Positions 29,742 through 42,185 of a stretch of DNA of 64,000 nucleotides are shown here, piece by piece. Within the stretch, counting starts at the first letter, position 1. Each line of letters starts with the position of its first letter. Source of the DNA: Onchocerca volvulus (lineage: Eukaryota; Nematoda; Chromadorea; Rhabditida; Onchocercidae); NCBI GenBank assembly GCA_000499405.2, contig HG738139.1:10626616-10690615 (forward strand). The letters are read 5' to 3'. The notes beneath the pieces are model-generated. The model was not told the origin of the DNA. It ran no database searches and saw nothing but the letters and a program-made list of their open reading frames with translations. A program made the translations under genes and the position numbers.

Positions 29742-32700
29742 TCATTCACTACTTGATGGTTCGGTGGTCATCAACATATTGATTAAATCTTTTAATGTTT
29801 CATGAATTTCTGCAAATGAAGGCCGATCAGTAGGATTTTTAGCCCAACATTTGCCAACAAGCGATGCAACTTCTGGTGGTGTACCCTGGAAATATTATCC
29901 GTGTAAATTATTAGTTGATTAATTAATGATTAAATTTTTATTTAGTTAATTGGTAACCAAATAAGTAAAAAGTTATTTGATCGATCAATGAATAAAAATA
30001 TAATTGTAAGGTAAAATATTATTGATTGATTGGTAAGTAAAATTTTATTGGGTAATATTATTGATTGATTGGTAAGTAAAATTTTATTGGGTATTACTTT
30101 GTCAGTTTTATGAAGTACTGCGATATCATAAGCCTATGCTATTCTAACTGATACATCAGATAACTTTTCGAATTTTATATAAAGCAAACAAAATAAATAT
30201 AAGTGAATTAATATCGATTTATATTCCGAATTTCATAATTTATCAAATAAATGAATAAGTGAAAATATTTATTTATTTTTTATTGATCAGACTGAAATTC
30301 AATAGTTCAAATATGAAATTAAGTGAAATATTTGATTCGAAATTTACAAGTTGTAATTCGGAGTAACACCTTAGTGACTTAACAATCAAGTAGCCCAATT
30401 AAATGTCCAATAATTTAATTAGCAAAGCTGAAATATGTGACAAATGAGATACCTCAGGCATATCCATGCGATAATTTTGAACGATAATTTTAGCTCTAGT
30501 TTGGATATTTGATAATGATGGATAGGGTTCACAACCTTCCGAATATACTTCCCAAACATGTAAATTAAACTCATATAGGCAGAATTAAATATTATAGGTT
30601 GCAAAAAATTGTTCAAATTGAAATTTAACTTTTTGCTAGTTAATTTCCATTTTCATTTCACATACAGTATCTTCGAATTTGAATTTAATCGACAATTTAA
30701 TTACAGTTTGAATCTGTTTTCTATCCTTACTTTTTTATTTTTATCTTGAAAAAATGAAATCAGAATATTATTTGATGACTGCAAATTTTTAGTTTTGAAA
30801 TTTTCTGCACACTAATACAATGGAATGAAATTAAACGGATCTGTAAATGTTACAATTACAATTTAAATTTAATTCTTATTTCATCTCTTTAATTTGAATT
30901 CACAAAATTTCATTTTAAAAGAAAGTCATCATTTCTTTTGCTAAATAAAATATTAAAAAAAAATATTATGTTACATTTCATTATATTTATGTTGCTACCC
31001 ATCAAGAATATCAATTGCTATTGAATTACTGATATACTGCTGGAAGGAATTGATTAGTCGAATTACTTATTTACTGCTGGAAGGAATTAATTAATCTATT
31101 AAAACAATCGTATCAACAATATTTACCATTATACCGTAAGACCATACATCGGTTTTGGTTGAATAAATTCGGTTTTGCAGTGTTTCTGGTGCAAGCCATT
31201 TGATTGGTACCTATAATCATTTAATCGAATTAATCAAAGTTCCTCGGAAAAATTCTATATAACAAAAATTTACTGCATAGAGGATTTAAGATTATGTAAT
31301 GATTCTTCATCGATTTCAAATTTTTAAATGATGTTAAAAACAATTTAAACCACATTTTCAATTAAAATTGCTTTATTATCTGTTTTTCAATATTAGCAAT
31401 CATTATGCGATATAATAACAGTGATTGAAAGTTATTAAAAGTTGTCGATATAATTACAGTAATTAAAAGTTAATTAGTCCTTTCATTACTCCTTATTAAA
31501 AAATTCTAATTTAGGTTACAAAATGTTTGCCATTTAGTAGGTTTCATAATATATCATAAATGAAGTTAAATATAATCATAATTACTTTCTTAAAATTCTT
31601 ATTAAAATAATTTTTCAATTTTTTTTTTAATTTAGAAAAAAATTTCAACATTTTTTTTTGCAGGAACACAACAAAACGAATAATACTTGAAAATGATACT
31701 AGTATTTTTAAATTTTGTAAGAAAAAAGATTTGTCTCACTTTATCAAGACTTCTATCTTGAATAGGTGTTTTTTCATTAGACATGCCAAAATCACTTATT
31801 TTAACATGATGATTTCGTGTTAGTAAACAATTTCGAGCTGCTATATCCCTAAAAAAAAAAAAAACTATTAAAATTAGAAGACATAGTAATTAACGATAAC
31901 TACTGACAATATAATTACTATAATCAAACGAATCAGTCCTCTTTCAAACTTTCAAATCGATCATTTAATTCAAAAATAATTTAATGCTTTTTTAAATAAT
32001 TTTTTTAATTATTAATAACATTGCAGAAACTAAACAAGCTAAGAAAATATTTCGTTTGCAAAAAATACCTATGAATACAATTGTTTTGTTCAAGATATTC
32101 TAAGCCTGAAGCACTTTCTGTTATAAATCGTAATTTTAAACTCGGTAAAATCATTCCTCGATTCTTTCGAAGATATGATAATACTGATCCACCTGAATTG
32201 TTTTCACATAATTATCTAATTTATTTGAATATTCCAATATTATAAAAATGTTGATAAGTATTAAATAAAATTATTATAAACTATTCTAGACTCAATCAAT
32301 TCTGAATTATTAATTAATATGCTAATAATGAGATAGCAATTGCATTTTACAACTATAACAATCAATTAATTAATGCGAATTCAATTTCCATCAAGTGACA
32401 AAAGACAAACAATTCAAGAATCGAACTGATATAATTTCGATTGTGTCTTCAATTTTAATGCAAATCAAAATTATCCGATTGATTAATTAAAATCAATAAA
32501 CCTTCACAAAGTTCCATTAATATAAGGAATGGTGACGAGTCAACAACGATGCCATAAATGCGAACAATATATGGATGTATAAGTTTACGCATAATTCGAG
32601 CTTCTTTAAGAAAGCTCAAACGTGACTCACGTGAAGCACTGTCATGCATTGTTTTGATAGCCGTTAAATGTACACGATCATTTGAATCCAAATATTCGCC

Positions 32701-34396
32701 ACAATAAACCTTAAAGATTAAATTTAAAATTTATGCCAAGTTAATTTTTGGTGGAACTTTTTGAGAAAAAGAAAAAAATCTTGTAAATAATCAAAAAAAA
32801 AAAAGAAATTATTAAATTATTTTCAAAAGGCAATTGTTTACCATAAAAATAACGAATATTTTTGATTAATTAATGAGAAAAAGTTATCCCGCATTGCTAA
32901 ACAAATACCTCAAAAAGAAAAAAAATTGAAAGAAATTTTGGCGATATTTTCTGCAGAATTAAGTAAAAATGAAGCTTTTAATCACATAAGTAATTAATTA
33001 AATGCTAATATCTTACCTATTACTTGCATCCCTAATTATTATTAATCTGCCCAGCACAAATTATCAATATTTCATTTAGTACTTATAATTTTTAAATTAT
33101 TAATTCCATAACCTCGCCAAATGCTCCTTCACCAAGTTTTTTGATCATTTTTACTTGGTCTTTTTTCAAAAGCCAATCAGGCCTTGGAATTCCTTTTTTT
33201 AAAATTACTTGACTCTTTTGTGATAGAGGTGTTTTTGTTGACAAATGCCATGCAATCAATTCAGCAATGGATTTTTTCTAGAATTCGAAATTCATTTTTT
33301 CTCACAATTTATGATGGAATTCTTACATTTTTAAGCACCTTCTAAATTATATTCTGCTCAAATTTATCAAATTTATTCATGCAAAATTTTTTCGAATCCA
33401 TTTGTTTATCAGAAAAGCATTTTAATTTAATTCTTTGATTCAAAGAATGGATAATTTAAATAAAAAATGAGTTTTTGTACCTCTTTTCTTATATATATAA
33501 AGAGAAAATGTTAGCAAAATTTTAAATGCATTTGAGGAATGAAAATAAATTCAGTGATATTAAAGTTGACAAGTTGGTAAGTTACACAGGAACTTTAGTG
33601 AAAATTTTCCACACGTTAAATGATTTTGATAGAAAGTCATAAAACACGAATATTTTCAAACTACACTAAAGTTGACAGCTAAAAAGTTTACGATTTAAAA
33701 TCCATTTTGACAAACATCAAAAAAGGAAACAAATTTGACAAACATCAAAAAATGAAACAAATATTTTCAAAAAACTCTTATGGAAATTCCTATTCAAAAG
33801 TTGAATAATTAATTTCTAATAAAAATTTCGAAGACTTGCTTAACATATTTTATTGAAAATCTTTAATTTGTATTGCAAAAACATTATTGTAACATTGTCA
33901 ACATATCAATATTTTAATACAAGCGTTAAAATTATTCATTCATTTTTCTTTTCAAAGTTATTAATTTAATTAATACCTTTAAAAAATATATACCTTATTT
34001 TTTTCAATATAAAATTCACCATTTGCATTTTTATTGATAATGAAATGTTTTATTCCTTTATTCGTGCATACATCAAGTGATAAGATTACTACATCTAAAA
34101 ATTCCGAATATTATATTCTGAAATTTGTTAAATTTAGACTTTTGAAATTCCATTTTAACAAAAAATAACTCTTCTTTAGTAATATATTAACTTGGGTCAA
34201 GCGTAGAAAAAGAATTGAATTGCAGAAGAATGTGAAATTATAGAATAAATTTGCTTTCTTTAATGATATCCAGATAAGCGAAACCTTTCCAGTTAGCTTT
34301 CCGTATCAGAAAATCACCATCATTTTTTAGCAATGGTTCGACGTCTCCCTTCGCCAGAAAACCGTAATAATATTGATCGATTTGATTTTCATCCAT
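29742..34396 (-). CDS. Non-receptor tyrosine kinase with SH2 domain (nematode Fer/Fps-like)
   Basis: Predicted cytoplasmic tyrosine kinase, 387 aa. Exons: 34285-34396, 33994-34094, 33113-33277, 32502-32709, 32069-32192, 31740-31848, 31127-31210, 30453-30569, 29742-29885, all phases matching. An SH2 domain fills about residues 8-90: YYYGFLAKGDVEPLL, then GDFLIRK with the phosphotyrosine-binding Arg. The kinase follows at once: glycine loop GEGAFGEV, Lys in LTAIKTM (about 145), catalytic HRDIAARN (about 236), DFG (about 256), and activation-segment end KWLAPETL, so it should be active. The short SH2-kinase layout is typical of the large nematode Fer-like group (spe-8/frk-1 relatives); the exact orthologue is unclear. 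Exon 30569 starts with four extra residues FNLH before VWEVYSEG, or else an unusual acceptor is used (see findings). An AATAAA lies about 70 bases after the stop. Confidence 0.9.
30015..30092. repeat. 39-bp tandem duplication in kinase intron
   Basis: Two near-exact copies (30015-30053, 30054-30092) of a unit containing TTGATTGATTGGTAAGTAAA lie in the last intron of the SH2 kinase. Each copy contains GGTAAGTA on the plus strand, opposite to transcription. A similar 37-bp duplication lies at 31023-31096 in the preceding intron. Confidence 0.8.
31023..31096. repeat. 37-bp imperfect tandem duplication in kinase intron
   Basis: Two copies beginning GAATTACT(G/T)AT and containing the shared ACTGCTGGAAGGAATT are adjacent (31023-31059, 31060-31096), immediately downstream (minus strand) of exon 31127-31210. 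They differ at a few bases. Confidence 0.75.
33706..33761. repeat. 28-bp tandem duplication
   Basis: TTTGACAAACATCAAAAAA followed by a GAAACAAA segment occurs twice in tandem (33706-33733, 33734-33761), in the SH2 kinase intron between exons 33277 and 33994. There is one mismatch. Confidence 0.75.
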
Positions 34397-35721
34397 TCAA
34401 ATATAAAAAAATAAACTAATCCAACAAATCATCAAAAACTTCAAAATTTTCAAATTCATTTCATTAAAACCAAGAGGAAATTTTTCACATTTTCATTGAT
34501 TTATGACAGTTTTTATTACTTGAACAAAAAAACATTAATAATCAAAACAAAAAACCAACTTATTATCTTTTTAGCATAACAAATCAACCGTTCGCTTTAA
34601 TGACTAACTTATTTTTGATGAAAAAATCATTTTAAAATAATATGTAAGAAAAAATTTGAATTTGACATATACAAATAAAAAAAGTGAATTTCTACTTTCA
34701 TCCAAGTAACTTCCCATTCTTTCAGATCGATATAGAGAATAATACTGGTGAAAGCAATATATTAATTATTTGCATATCACGGATGTGTATCACAATGACT
34801 ACAAAAATCACCACAGAAATCATTTTTAAAATAATGAATTGAAAAGCAATAAAAAATTCTCAAAAAAAAAAAAACTGAAGGAAATAATAAAAGTCAAACT
34901 AGTTAATGGATTAAAATAGATCAGCAGAATGATAAAAATCATAAACTTATAAAAAGTAATAGATATATAGTATACAGTTGTATGGATGAGATTGTATGGA
35001 TAGGAAATAAAAAATATGTTTTGATGAATTAATGTTTATGGGCTAACAACAGTGAATAAAATTTATATTCTAATTAATAACTCTTTTAATTTTGCGCCTT
35101 AATTATTTTTATCGGCACAAAAATAGCACAAATGTTACTTATGATGCTAATTATACGCATAAACAAAATAGGAAAGAAAAAAGTATACTAATAAATATAA
35201 AATTATGAAAGACAAAAATAAAAATGAAACCTTAAATTGAAGAAACAATCTAAAAAATTCTTGTGTTTCAAAATTAAAATTAAGATAGTAAACTAAATCA
35301 TTATATAGCAAAACTTATCTAGAATGAAAAATGCAATACAGAATGTAAAATATTATTATAAACAAAACCTGTTTTATACAATTCAAAGATATATGAAGGC
35401 ACTATAAAACATTAAGACACTTGTGTGAACCTGTATTTCTATCATAATACTATTATAAACAAAACCGTTTTATTTCAACCGTTTTGTGAAAATCAGTAAC
35501 TTTTCGCATTTCTTGCTTCATTTTCAAAATCATTGATGGTGATACGCAAAATGCGAAGCATTTTAAAACATCAACCGCATATCTAAAAAATTACTGGTAA
35601 AAATATTAAAAATTTCAATCGTTTTCTATTCATTTCAGTTATGCTCTCAAAGCTATACTATGACAATAAGAGTGATAGATTCAATTATCTCAGATATATT
35701 CCTTTCGCAAAATTCTGATGC

Positions 35722-35759
<38 letters not shown>

Positions 35760-36148
35760 GCCAAAAAAAAAAAAAAAAAAAAAAAAAAAGAAAAAGATCT
35801 TCAAACTATATTCTATATTTTGCTGCAAACATTTAAATCGATATCATATGTTCTTATTTTAATGGCAAAAAAGTCTCAATATTAAATAAAAAGCTTAAAA
35901 TTGTGAAATACTTTTATCAATCTATTCCTTTTTCTGAAAGTAAACTGCATTGTATGAACAATAATAAGATAGAATAAGTCGAGAAAGTTGGAAGGCTTTA
36001 ATTCAAACTGAACAGAAATTAAAATGAAACTAAATTATTATAAATACTCGCATATACACATCAATCGATATAAGTCCCAAGAATGAATACAAAAAACTTC
36101 TAGTCAATATTCACGGAATGATTAAGAATCCCTGTATTCATGAGACTA
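34397..36148. other. Intergenic region upstream of the SH2 kinase
   Basis: No gene was recognised in these 1.75 kb. The stretch lies between the 3' end of the DNTTIP1-like gene and the 5' end of the SH2 kinase, both on the minus strand. The only clear structure is a pair of long A tracts at 35723-35789. Confidence 0.5.
35723..35789. repeat. Paired poly(A) tracts
   Basis: About 31 A (35723-35753) and 27 A (35763-35789) are separated by TTTTAAGCC; each tract is preceded by GCC. The arrangement looks like a short duplication of GCC-plus-A-run. Lengths of homopolymers in assemblies are unreliable. Confidence 0.8.
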
Positions 36149-39122
36149 CTATACAAAAATATCAAAAAAAAAAAAAGTTTACTTCTTCCGATCCAAAATT
36201 TCGGCAGTAGAACACAACAATCATTTTTTGTCCAAAAAATTTGTTTTATTAATACTATTTCTATCTATCACAGCTTCTTTTCCCGATTACTATAGGGTAC
36301 TTATTAAGTATTGGTTAAATGAATTTTCGTAAGAAATTCGCAGCAAAAAAAAAAAAACATGAACTAACGAAAGCCCTTCTGTGCTAGCAATTTCAGCAGC
36401 ATCATTCAACAACAGCAAGTAAATTTCCCCATTCAATCGAGCTGTGAGTCGATGATTGATTAACCATTTTCGATCCATTTCATCACTATTATACTGCAAT
36501 TTTAAAAAGTTTAATGTGAAATTGATCAAAAGATGACTATTTGAAAATTCTATTTAAAAAAAAAATATTGCATTTTTAATCAATCCAATAGTCTATCGTA
36601 TATCTTCTGGCTGTGCACAATCCGAATATTTCATTTATGGCCAAAGTCGGATAATATAATTCACACAAAGGTACCACTTGTTTACTTGCAAAATGATCGA
36701 TTAAAAACATCACTATGAACAGATAGGAAAATCAATTATTTTTGATCTTTTTGATTAAGGGAATAAAGGGAATGTTAAATATATGTCAGAATTTTCGATA
36801 ATATGCGGTTTTCCTCTTACTTCCGATAAAAAAAAATACAGCAAAGAGAATAGTGAAAACATAAGCAATAGCATTATATTGTACTTCAGATTTCAAATCT
36901 AAATATAAATTAATGGTGTTTGAATGATGCTATTCATCTTTAAAATTGATTCAATAAATGCAAAATTACCCGGAAAATGGTTGGATACCTCGCGAGTAAT
37001 TCTCGATGACTTTGCATCATCAGGACTCGAGAAACTCTCGACATAAGGATGAACTGCGACGACGAACATACACGATCTGGATTCCACTGTAAAAATGATA
37101 TATGAAAATTTCGCTTGCCAGAATAACATCGCATAGTTTTATATTTCAGATTTTAATACTAGCATTAGTTCCGCATCTATAAATTTACCTTATCACACAA
37201 TTAAATAAAAATCTTCAGTCATTAGACAGTCGTTCAACGAGAACAATAAACATAAAAAATACCTTGGCCAAATCTAATTCAGTAAGCATTTCACTGATAT
37301 GAACATATGATGGAGTATTTCTACCAGCATTATCTGTCTGAAAAATCAAAATAAATAAATAAATGAATCAATAAATAAGTGATAAACAAATAAGCATAAA
37401 ATAAATAAATGAACAAATAAATAAGTAAATAAACAAATAAATGAATAAATAGGTAAATAAATAAATGAACAAATAAATAAACAAATATAAATAAATATAG
37501 ATTTGCTTATTATATATATAGTTATCTATTTGTTTTTTATATACAGTGGTTTCTTCATAACGTGAAAAACAAGTCATATAAGAGAAATTTGATAAAAATT
37601 AGCAAGGTCTAACTTTGGGAGGACGACCACGTTTTCTTCCTCGCGGGGGAATTGTCGTTGGACGTTGATGTGCAAAATTAACAACACTTGTTTCGCTGTC
37701 TAGGTCTGATTCAGTAGTGATCGGAAAACTACAACAAATATAAATATTATAAATGATTTTTTTTAAAGATATAATGAGACAACTTTGATGCAGCCGGTAT
37801 ATTTATATAATTTTATCCTTATTTGTTCCATTTTCTTTTAATGATGACTTTACTAGCCATTTTCGAACAAATAAGTATTTATTATAATACATCTTTCTTC
37901 TAATATTGAATAATGTGCGAATATTTTCATATCTTCATTAACTGATGAAATGAAAGGGAAATAATTTACGTTGGAGATTCTACTCCTTTTTCCGCGAAGC
38001 TTTCCATTTGTTTTTCACAGAGAAATGGCTTTTTTGCTGCTTCAAGAATGCTGCGACATAAGCATCTAATATCCTCATCTGTCACTTCCTAAAAAACTAA
38101 AAAGGATAGATGATCAAAGGAATATTTATGCAAAATAGGAAAATTTATTATTTTGCTAATTAGAACACTGAAACATAAATAAAACACATAAATGGAATGT
38201 GTATTATAAGTATTTCACGTACAAATTACGCAAAATAGTAATATTATTAGGATTATGTGATTAATTAGCTTAATTACATCATCTTAGTGGTACTGCTAAT
38301 TTAATTTAATGCAACTTTGTTATAATAATCATATGGCAAGAGCAATCCTATATGTTTGCTTGTATCTTGAATTGTTTTGTAAATTTGATGAGATAGTTTT
38401 CATATTTTTTTAATATAGAGATAGTTTGCTGGATAAAAATTTTAAAAAGCCACAATAAAATTCTAATACAAACCAATCCATTTCTCTGAAGATTTTCCAA
38501 TGCTGGAGAAAAAGTTGTCCTTAAATGTCGTTCAATAATTTGCCGAAATTCATCAGTCATTTCGGATTGAAAAACCTAATAAAAGCATGTACAATTTTTC
38601 ATCATTATATCATAAATGTACTTCATAAAAGACTTCATTCATGATTCTTCATGGAAGTATAGATATTGAAAAGTAAGTGCTTAACTATCAACTCATCAAA
38701 TTGCACCATCATTTTTTTTCCTAATTTCGAAAAGACGACTTAATTAATGATTTCAAAATGTTTTTTTTTTCTTTAATTCAGTTATGTTTCTAACAATGAA
38801 TTAAAATTGTCAAAGTCAAATCTGCGATAAAATAACTTGTCCTCAATCAATAATTCAGAAGCAGTAATCTTTGGTCAACTTTTTTTGACTAAACGTTGTA
38901 TCTCAGTTCTCTATCCACGAAGAAACATACTTGTCGCATTAAATCGAGCGAACGAAAAGCATCACCCGCCATATCTGTCTTATTCCGCATGATTGTTTGT
39001 TTCAATAAATTCACTTTTGCATTTTTCCCTTCACCCATTGATGCTAATAATCCTTCTAGAATTTCAATACGTAAATTCAGCTTGTTGCCATTACCGTTTC
39101 CAGTACCGAAACTTCCAAACAT
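36149..39122 (-). CDS. DNTTIP1: DNTTIP1/TdIF1-like nuclear protein (MiDAC HDAC complex subunit)
   Basis: In vertebrates DNTTIP1 dimerises and anchors HDAC1/2 with MIDEAS in the mitotic deacetylase complex. Exons: 38931-39122, 38474-38575, 37970-38088, 37614-37728, 37263-37337, 36970-37086, then 36493 down to about 36350, phases matching. The N-terminal part (SLDLMRQVFQ, then FRQIIERHL) aligns with the DNTTIP1 dimerisation region. An AT-hook, PRGRKRGRPPK, lies near residue 170, where human DNTTIP1 also has one. The C-terminal domain reads KWNPDRVCSSSQFILMSR, then IFRYNSDEMDRKWLINHRL, like the human KWDPARLNESTTFVLGSRA and KYAADPQDKHWLAEQH blocks. A last exon ending at 36149 and containing LLPKFWIGRSK resembles the human FVLPSWMVEKM end, but its acceptor is weak. 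The start ATG at 39120-39122 is about 53 bases after a TTTCAG acceptor. Symbol taken from the vertebrate protein. Confidence 0.82.
37340..37500. repeat. AAAT/ATAA tetranucleotide microsatellite
   Basis: Interrupted AATAAATAAATGAAC-type repeats fill the DNTTIP1 intron between exons 37263-37337 and 37614-37728. The minus-strand open frame it creates (repeated LFIYLFIY) is low complexity and not a gene. Confidence 0.9.
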
Positions 39123-40590
39123 TGGGGCACGTTCAATATAGAAATGAAAAAGAACTTTAAAATGATGGCTTTATCTGAAATAAAATTTCTTTACTTCAAA
39201 TTTTACAAAATTAGTTCGCAAGAGAAAAATTTAAGTTTTGCAAATTCTTTGAATTATTTAACCTGAAATACTTCTTTTAGCTAACTTTGAATTTGAACAT
39301 ATGACTAATTAATTAAAACTGACATTTAACACTGAAATATTTTGTATATAAGACAGGAAAAAAAATTTAAATTCGAAATTAACATTCAATAATAATATGC
39401 ATACGCGTGAGATTAAACATATTTTACAACTCACATAATAATTTTACATATCATAACTTTCATCTTGCATATTTTAGTTTAACATTTAAATGTTACACGC
39501 AATATCAATTTCAAATAGTAAAAAAATCAATAATTTGAATACAACAAATGAGTAAAGTGTTAACTTACATCCAAGGATGCAATATAAATATTCCCTTCAT
39601 TACATCCATTCTAATTGATTCTCTTAATATAACTCATTCAATTCTATTACTTTTATGTAAAAAAATAAAAAATGTGTGAATATTTTCAGTTACTAATATA
39701 AATACATCCGAATCAGAAAATCTCAAGAAATAATAATAATTAATTAAATCACTTTTTTTTCAAACTTTTAAATTAAAAAAAAAAGAGGTAGGAGCTTCCT
39801 GTGATATCTTCATACTCTCACTGCTGCATTTGAAAAAGTCATCAATAACCGATAATCTGGAAGAATACGGGGGAAAGAACCGATGATCGGGAAAAGGCGG
39901 GGGAGAGAGGAGAGAGGAAAGATCGGAGGAAAGAGAAGAAATAGCAATTCAAGCATCAACCTATCAAAATCATTCCTCAAATTCGAAAAAAGTAGAGAAT
40001 TGTTGTTATTCTTTATCAATCTTTTCGTATGCATGGGACACTTGCTATCCTCTCTCTCTGCGTCTCATTAATTGTTTTCATGTCTTAAGCTATATGTAGT
40101 GGTTCATTCTCAGTCTCTGGCAGTATTATGCATCGTGACTGTTACAGACTTTCTCTCAATCTCTAACACAATACTATTTCTCCAATGTTAACATTTATAG
40201 TCTTTTTTCATTTATTTCATCCTTTTTCTCGACTATTTTTCTCTATTTTAATATTATTCAAAACTTCGAAGCAATTTTCAACTTCTTATAGAATGATTTT
40301 AATTCTTTTTTTTCACTAAATTTTTGATTTTATTCTTGCACTATTTATTTGTTTTCTATTTCCGATCCTTAAAATTTCCGATTCCAATTTTATTTCCGAT
40401 TATTTCCTATACCGTAATTTTAACATTATATGATATAAACATTTACATCGTAATAATAATATTTTAACGAATTACTGTTGATATTATAATATAATTCTGA
40501 AAGTGGAATAATATTTTTTATTTTCGAAATTTTTATATTCATTTTTAATTCAAACACATTCGTGATTTTTAAATTATTATAAATGATAAT
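39123..40590. other. Upstream region of the DNTTIP1-like gene
   Basis: No gene was recognised. A TTTCAG at about 39175 is the probable splice acceptor for the leader. A purine-rich GC island at 39867-39945 stands out from AT-rich surroundings about 750 bases upstream of the ATG. Confidence 0.5.
39867..39945. promoter_or_regulatory. G-rich purine island with GC-box-like core
   Basis: The plus strand carries three runs of G (CGGGGGAAAG, ATCGGGAAAA, AGGCGGGGGAGAG) followed by GAGAGGAGAG. The 11-mer AGGCGGGGGAG at 39895-39905 recurs exactly at 46741-46751, in each case 600-780 bases upstream of a minus-strand gene. It resembles Sp1/KLF GC boxes; the regulatory role is inferred. Confidence 0.4.
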
Positions 40591-40618
40591 TTTATTTATA
40601 TTATCATGATTATCATTG

Positions 40619-41218
40619 TTATTCCACTACGGTTATCATGAATATTATTGTTTTTTGTTTATATATTTTTTTTTGTTTATATATTCTGTTGTGAAATATG
40701 TAAAAATGAAATTTTCGGGCATTTTGAATTACCATATCGGATTTTATTTCCAGTAATTGTCCGGTTTTTGGTAAATCAATAAATTTATCCCCCATAAGAT
40801 AGAGACAATTTCCTAATTGTGGGAAGTGATTTAACTTATTATTTACCATCATATATCTTCTTTTTCCACACAAAGTAGTTTTTGAAATAGTAAACGAGTA
40901 ATTCAATAACACAGATAGCAGTTTTTTTAATTTCTTACCAGTATTTAATTGCGAATGTAGACGATATATTGCTATGAATAAATGAAGGGAATATTGATAT
41001 AGAATATTAATTTGATAAAATAAAAATCTGGCAAAATTTTGTGCAGTAAATTAAAAATTCAAACATAAATTAAAATTTTTATGTTCCATGCACTTTTGAG
41101 CATTATTTCTTGTGCAAAGCTTCGTCAACATTTGAATCAATTCATCTTTTTTTTCTTGTTTTTCTATTTTTAGCGCATTTTCTTTAGCAGTGTCTAATTC
41201 TAACTTATTTGAATACAT
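40619..41218 (-). other. Unidentified coding-like region with one in-frame stop
   Basis: On the minus strand an ATG at 41216-41218 opens a frame of about 55 codons (MYSNKLELDTAKENALKIEK, then Lys/Glu-rich), broken by a single TAA, after which the same frame stays open about 143 codons to 40619 and includes FPQLGNCLYLMGDKF and KTGQLLEIKSDMVIQ. Such a long open stretch is unlikely by chance in this AT-rich sequence, and codon choice looks natural. I recognise no family. It may be exons of one gene with an intron spanning the stop (a GTTTGA donor and TTGCCAG acceptor flank it, but the phase is wrong), or a recent pseudogene. The first part resembles a short amphipathic coiled coil. Confidence 0.35.
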
Positions 41219-42185
41219 AAAAAAAAAGTGCTTTATTTATTTGTTTGCTCCTCTCATTCCAACGTTTATCATATTTTAATTTTTTATTTTTTCAAATTTT
41301 ACTAAATGATCACGGTTTAGTAAAGTTTACATCATCTGGTAGTTTACTTATAATAATATACTATGGTTATGTTTTTTTTGTTCTCTGAAAATATATATAT
41401 CTAATTTCTAATTTTCCCTGAATACTATCTGACTCTTAGAATACTATTTAATTTTTCGCTTTTCCTGAATATCATCTAATTTTTGATTTGTCCTGAATAT
41501 TAATGATTTTTGCCTTTTCTTTAATACCATCTAATTTATCATTTTTTCAACAAATATATTTGATATTTGAATGTCAGAATTTCATTATTTTTCATATTCA
41601 TATTTCTATGAATGATTTCATGAAATTTTTTTTGTTAAATCAAAATAGTGGAAAAGCAAAAGACACTTTCCATCCGTTCCAGTTTATTTTTCGGAATATT
41701 TTATCGGATTGCGCTCTCTCATTTTTTTGATCTTAATTATCTCATGTCCTAGTGACTGTCAAAAGTTCATTTCCAGTTATCCCATCTTTCCTTTAAGCAT
41801 TTTTATATATAATTCACTTTGCTGCTCAATAAAGTTCTTTTTTTTTTTCACTCTTATCCTCGTTTAACATTTTTAATTTCATATATTTCTCAACGAAAAC
41901 GTTCACGCTCGTTTCATCTTTCGGTTATCTTTTTTCAATCCGAAAAAATTATATGCTTTCTTTTTTCTGACGCTTCTTAGGATGAATCGTTCTTCTTTCT
42001 TAACGTTTATGATTTCTCAGAAGCTAAAATTTAAGTAGTTTTTTTTATCAGTTAACGATAAAATGAATTAATCTAGGCTTATCATTAATCTGATCATAAT
42101 CTCAATAAAGCCTAATCACAACATTTTATATTAAAATTATTTCCAAAGTAATCAAGAGAATATTTAAATGCATCATTTAAATTGG

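Noticed and set aside
32455..32691. Minus-strand frame as a separate small kinase gene
   Set aside because: It is one exon of the SH2 tyrosine kinase running into intron sequence at its end.
36899..37129. Minus-strand frame with VESRSCMFVVAVHPYVES
   Set aside because: Shifted frame over the DNTTIP1 exon 36970-37086; the WNPDRVCSSSQF frame matches the family and keeps phase.
37368..37577. Minus-strand frame with LFIYLFIY repeats
   Set aside because: Pure translation of the AAAT/ATAA microsatellite inside a DNTTIP1 intron.
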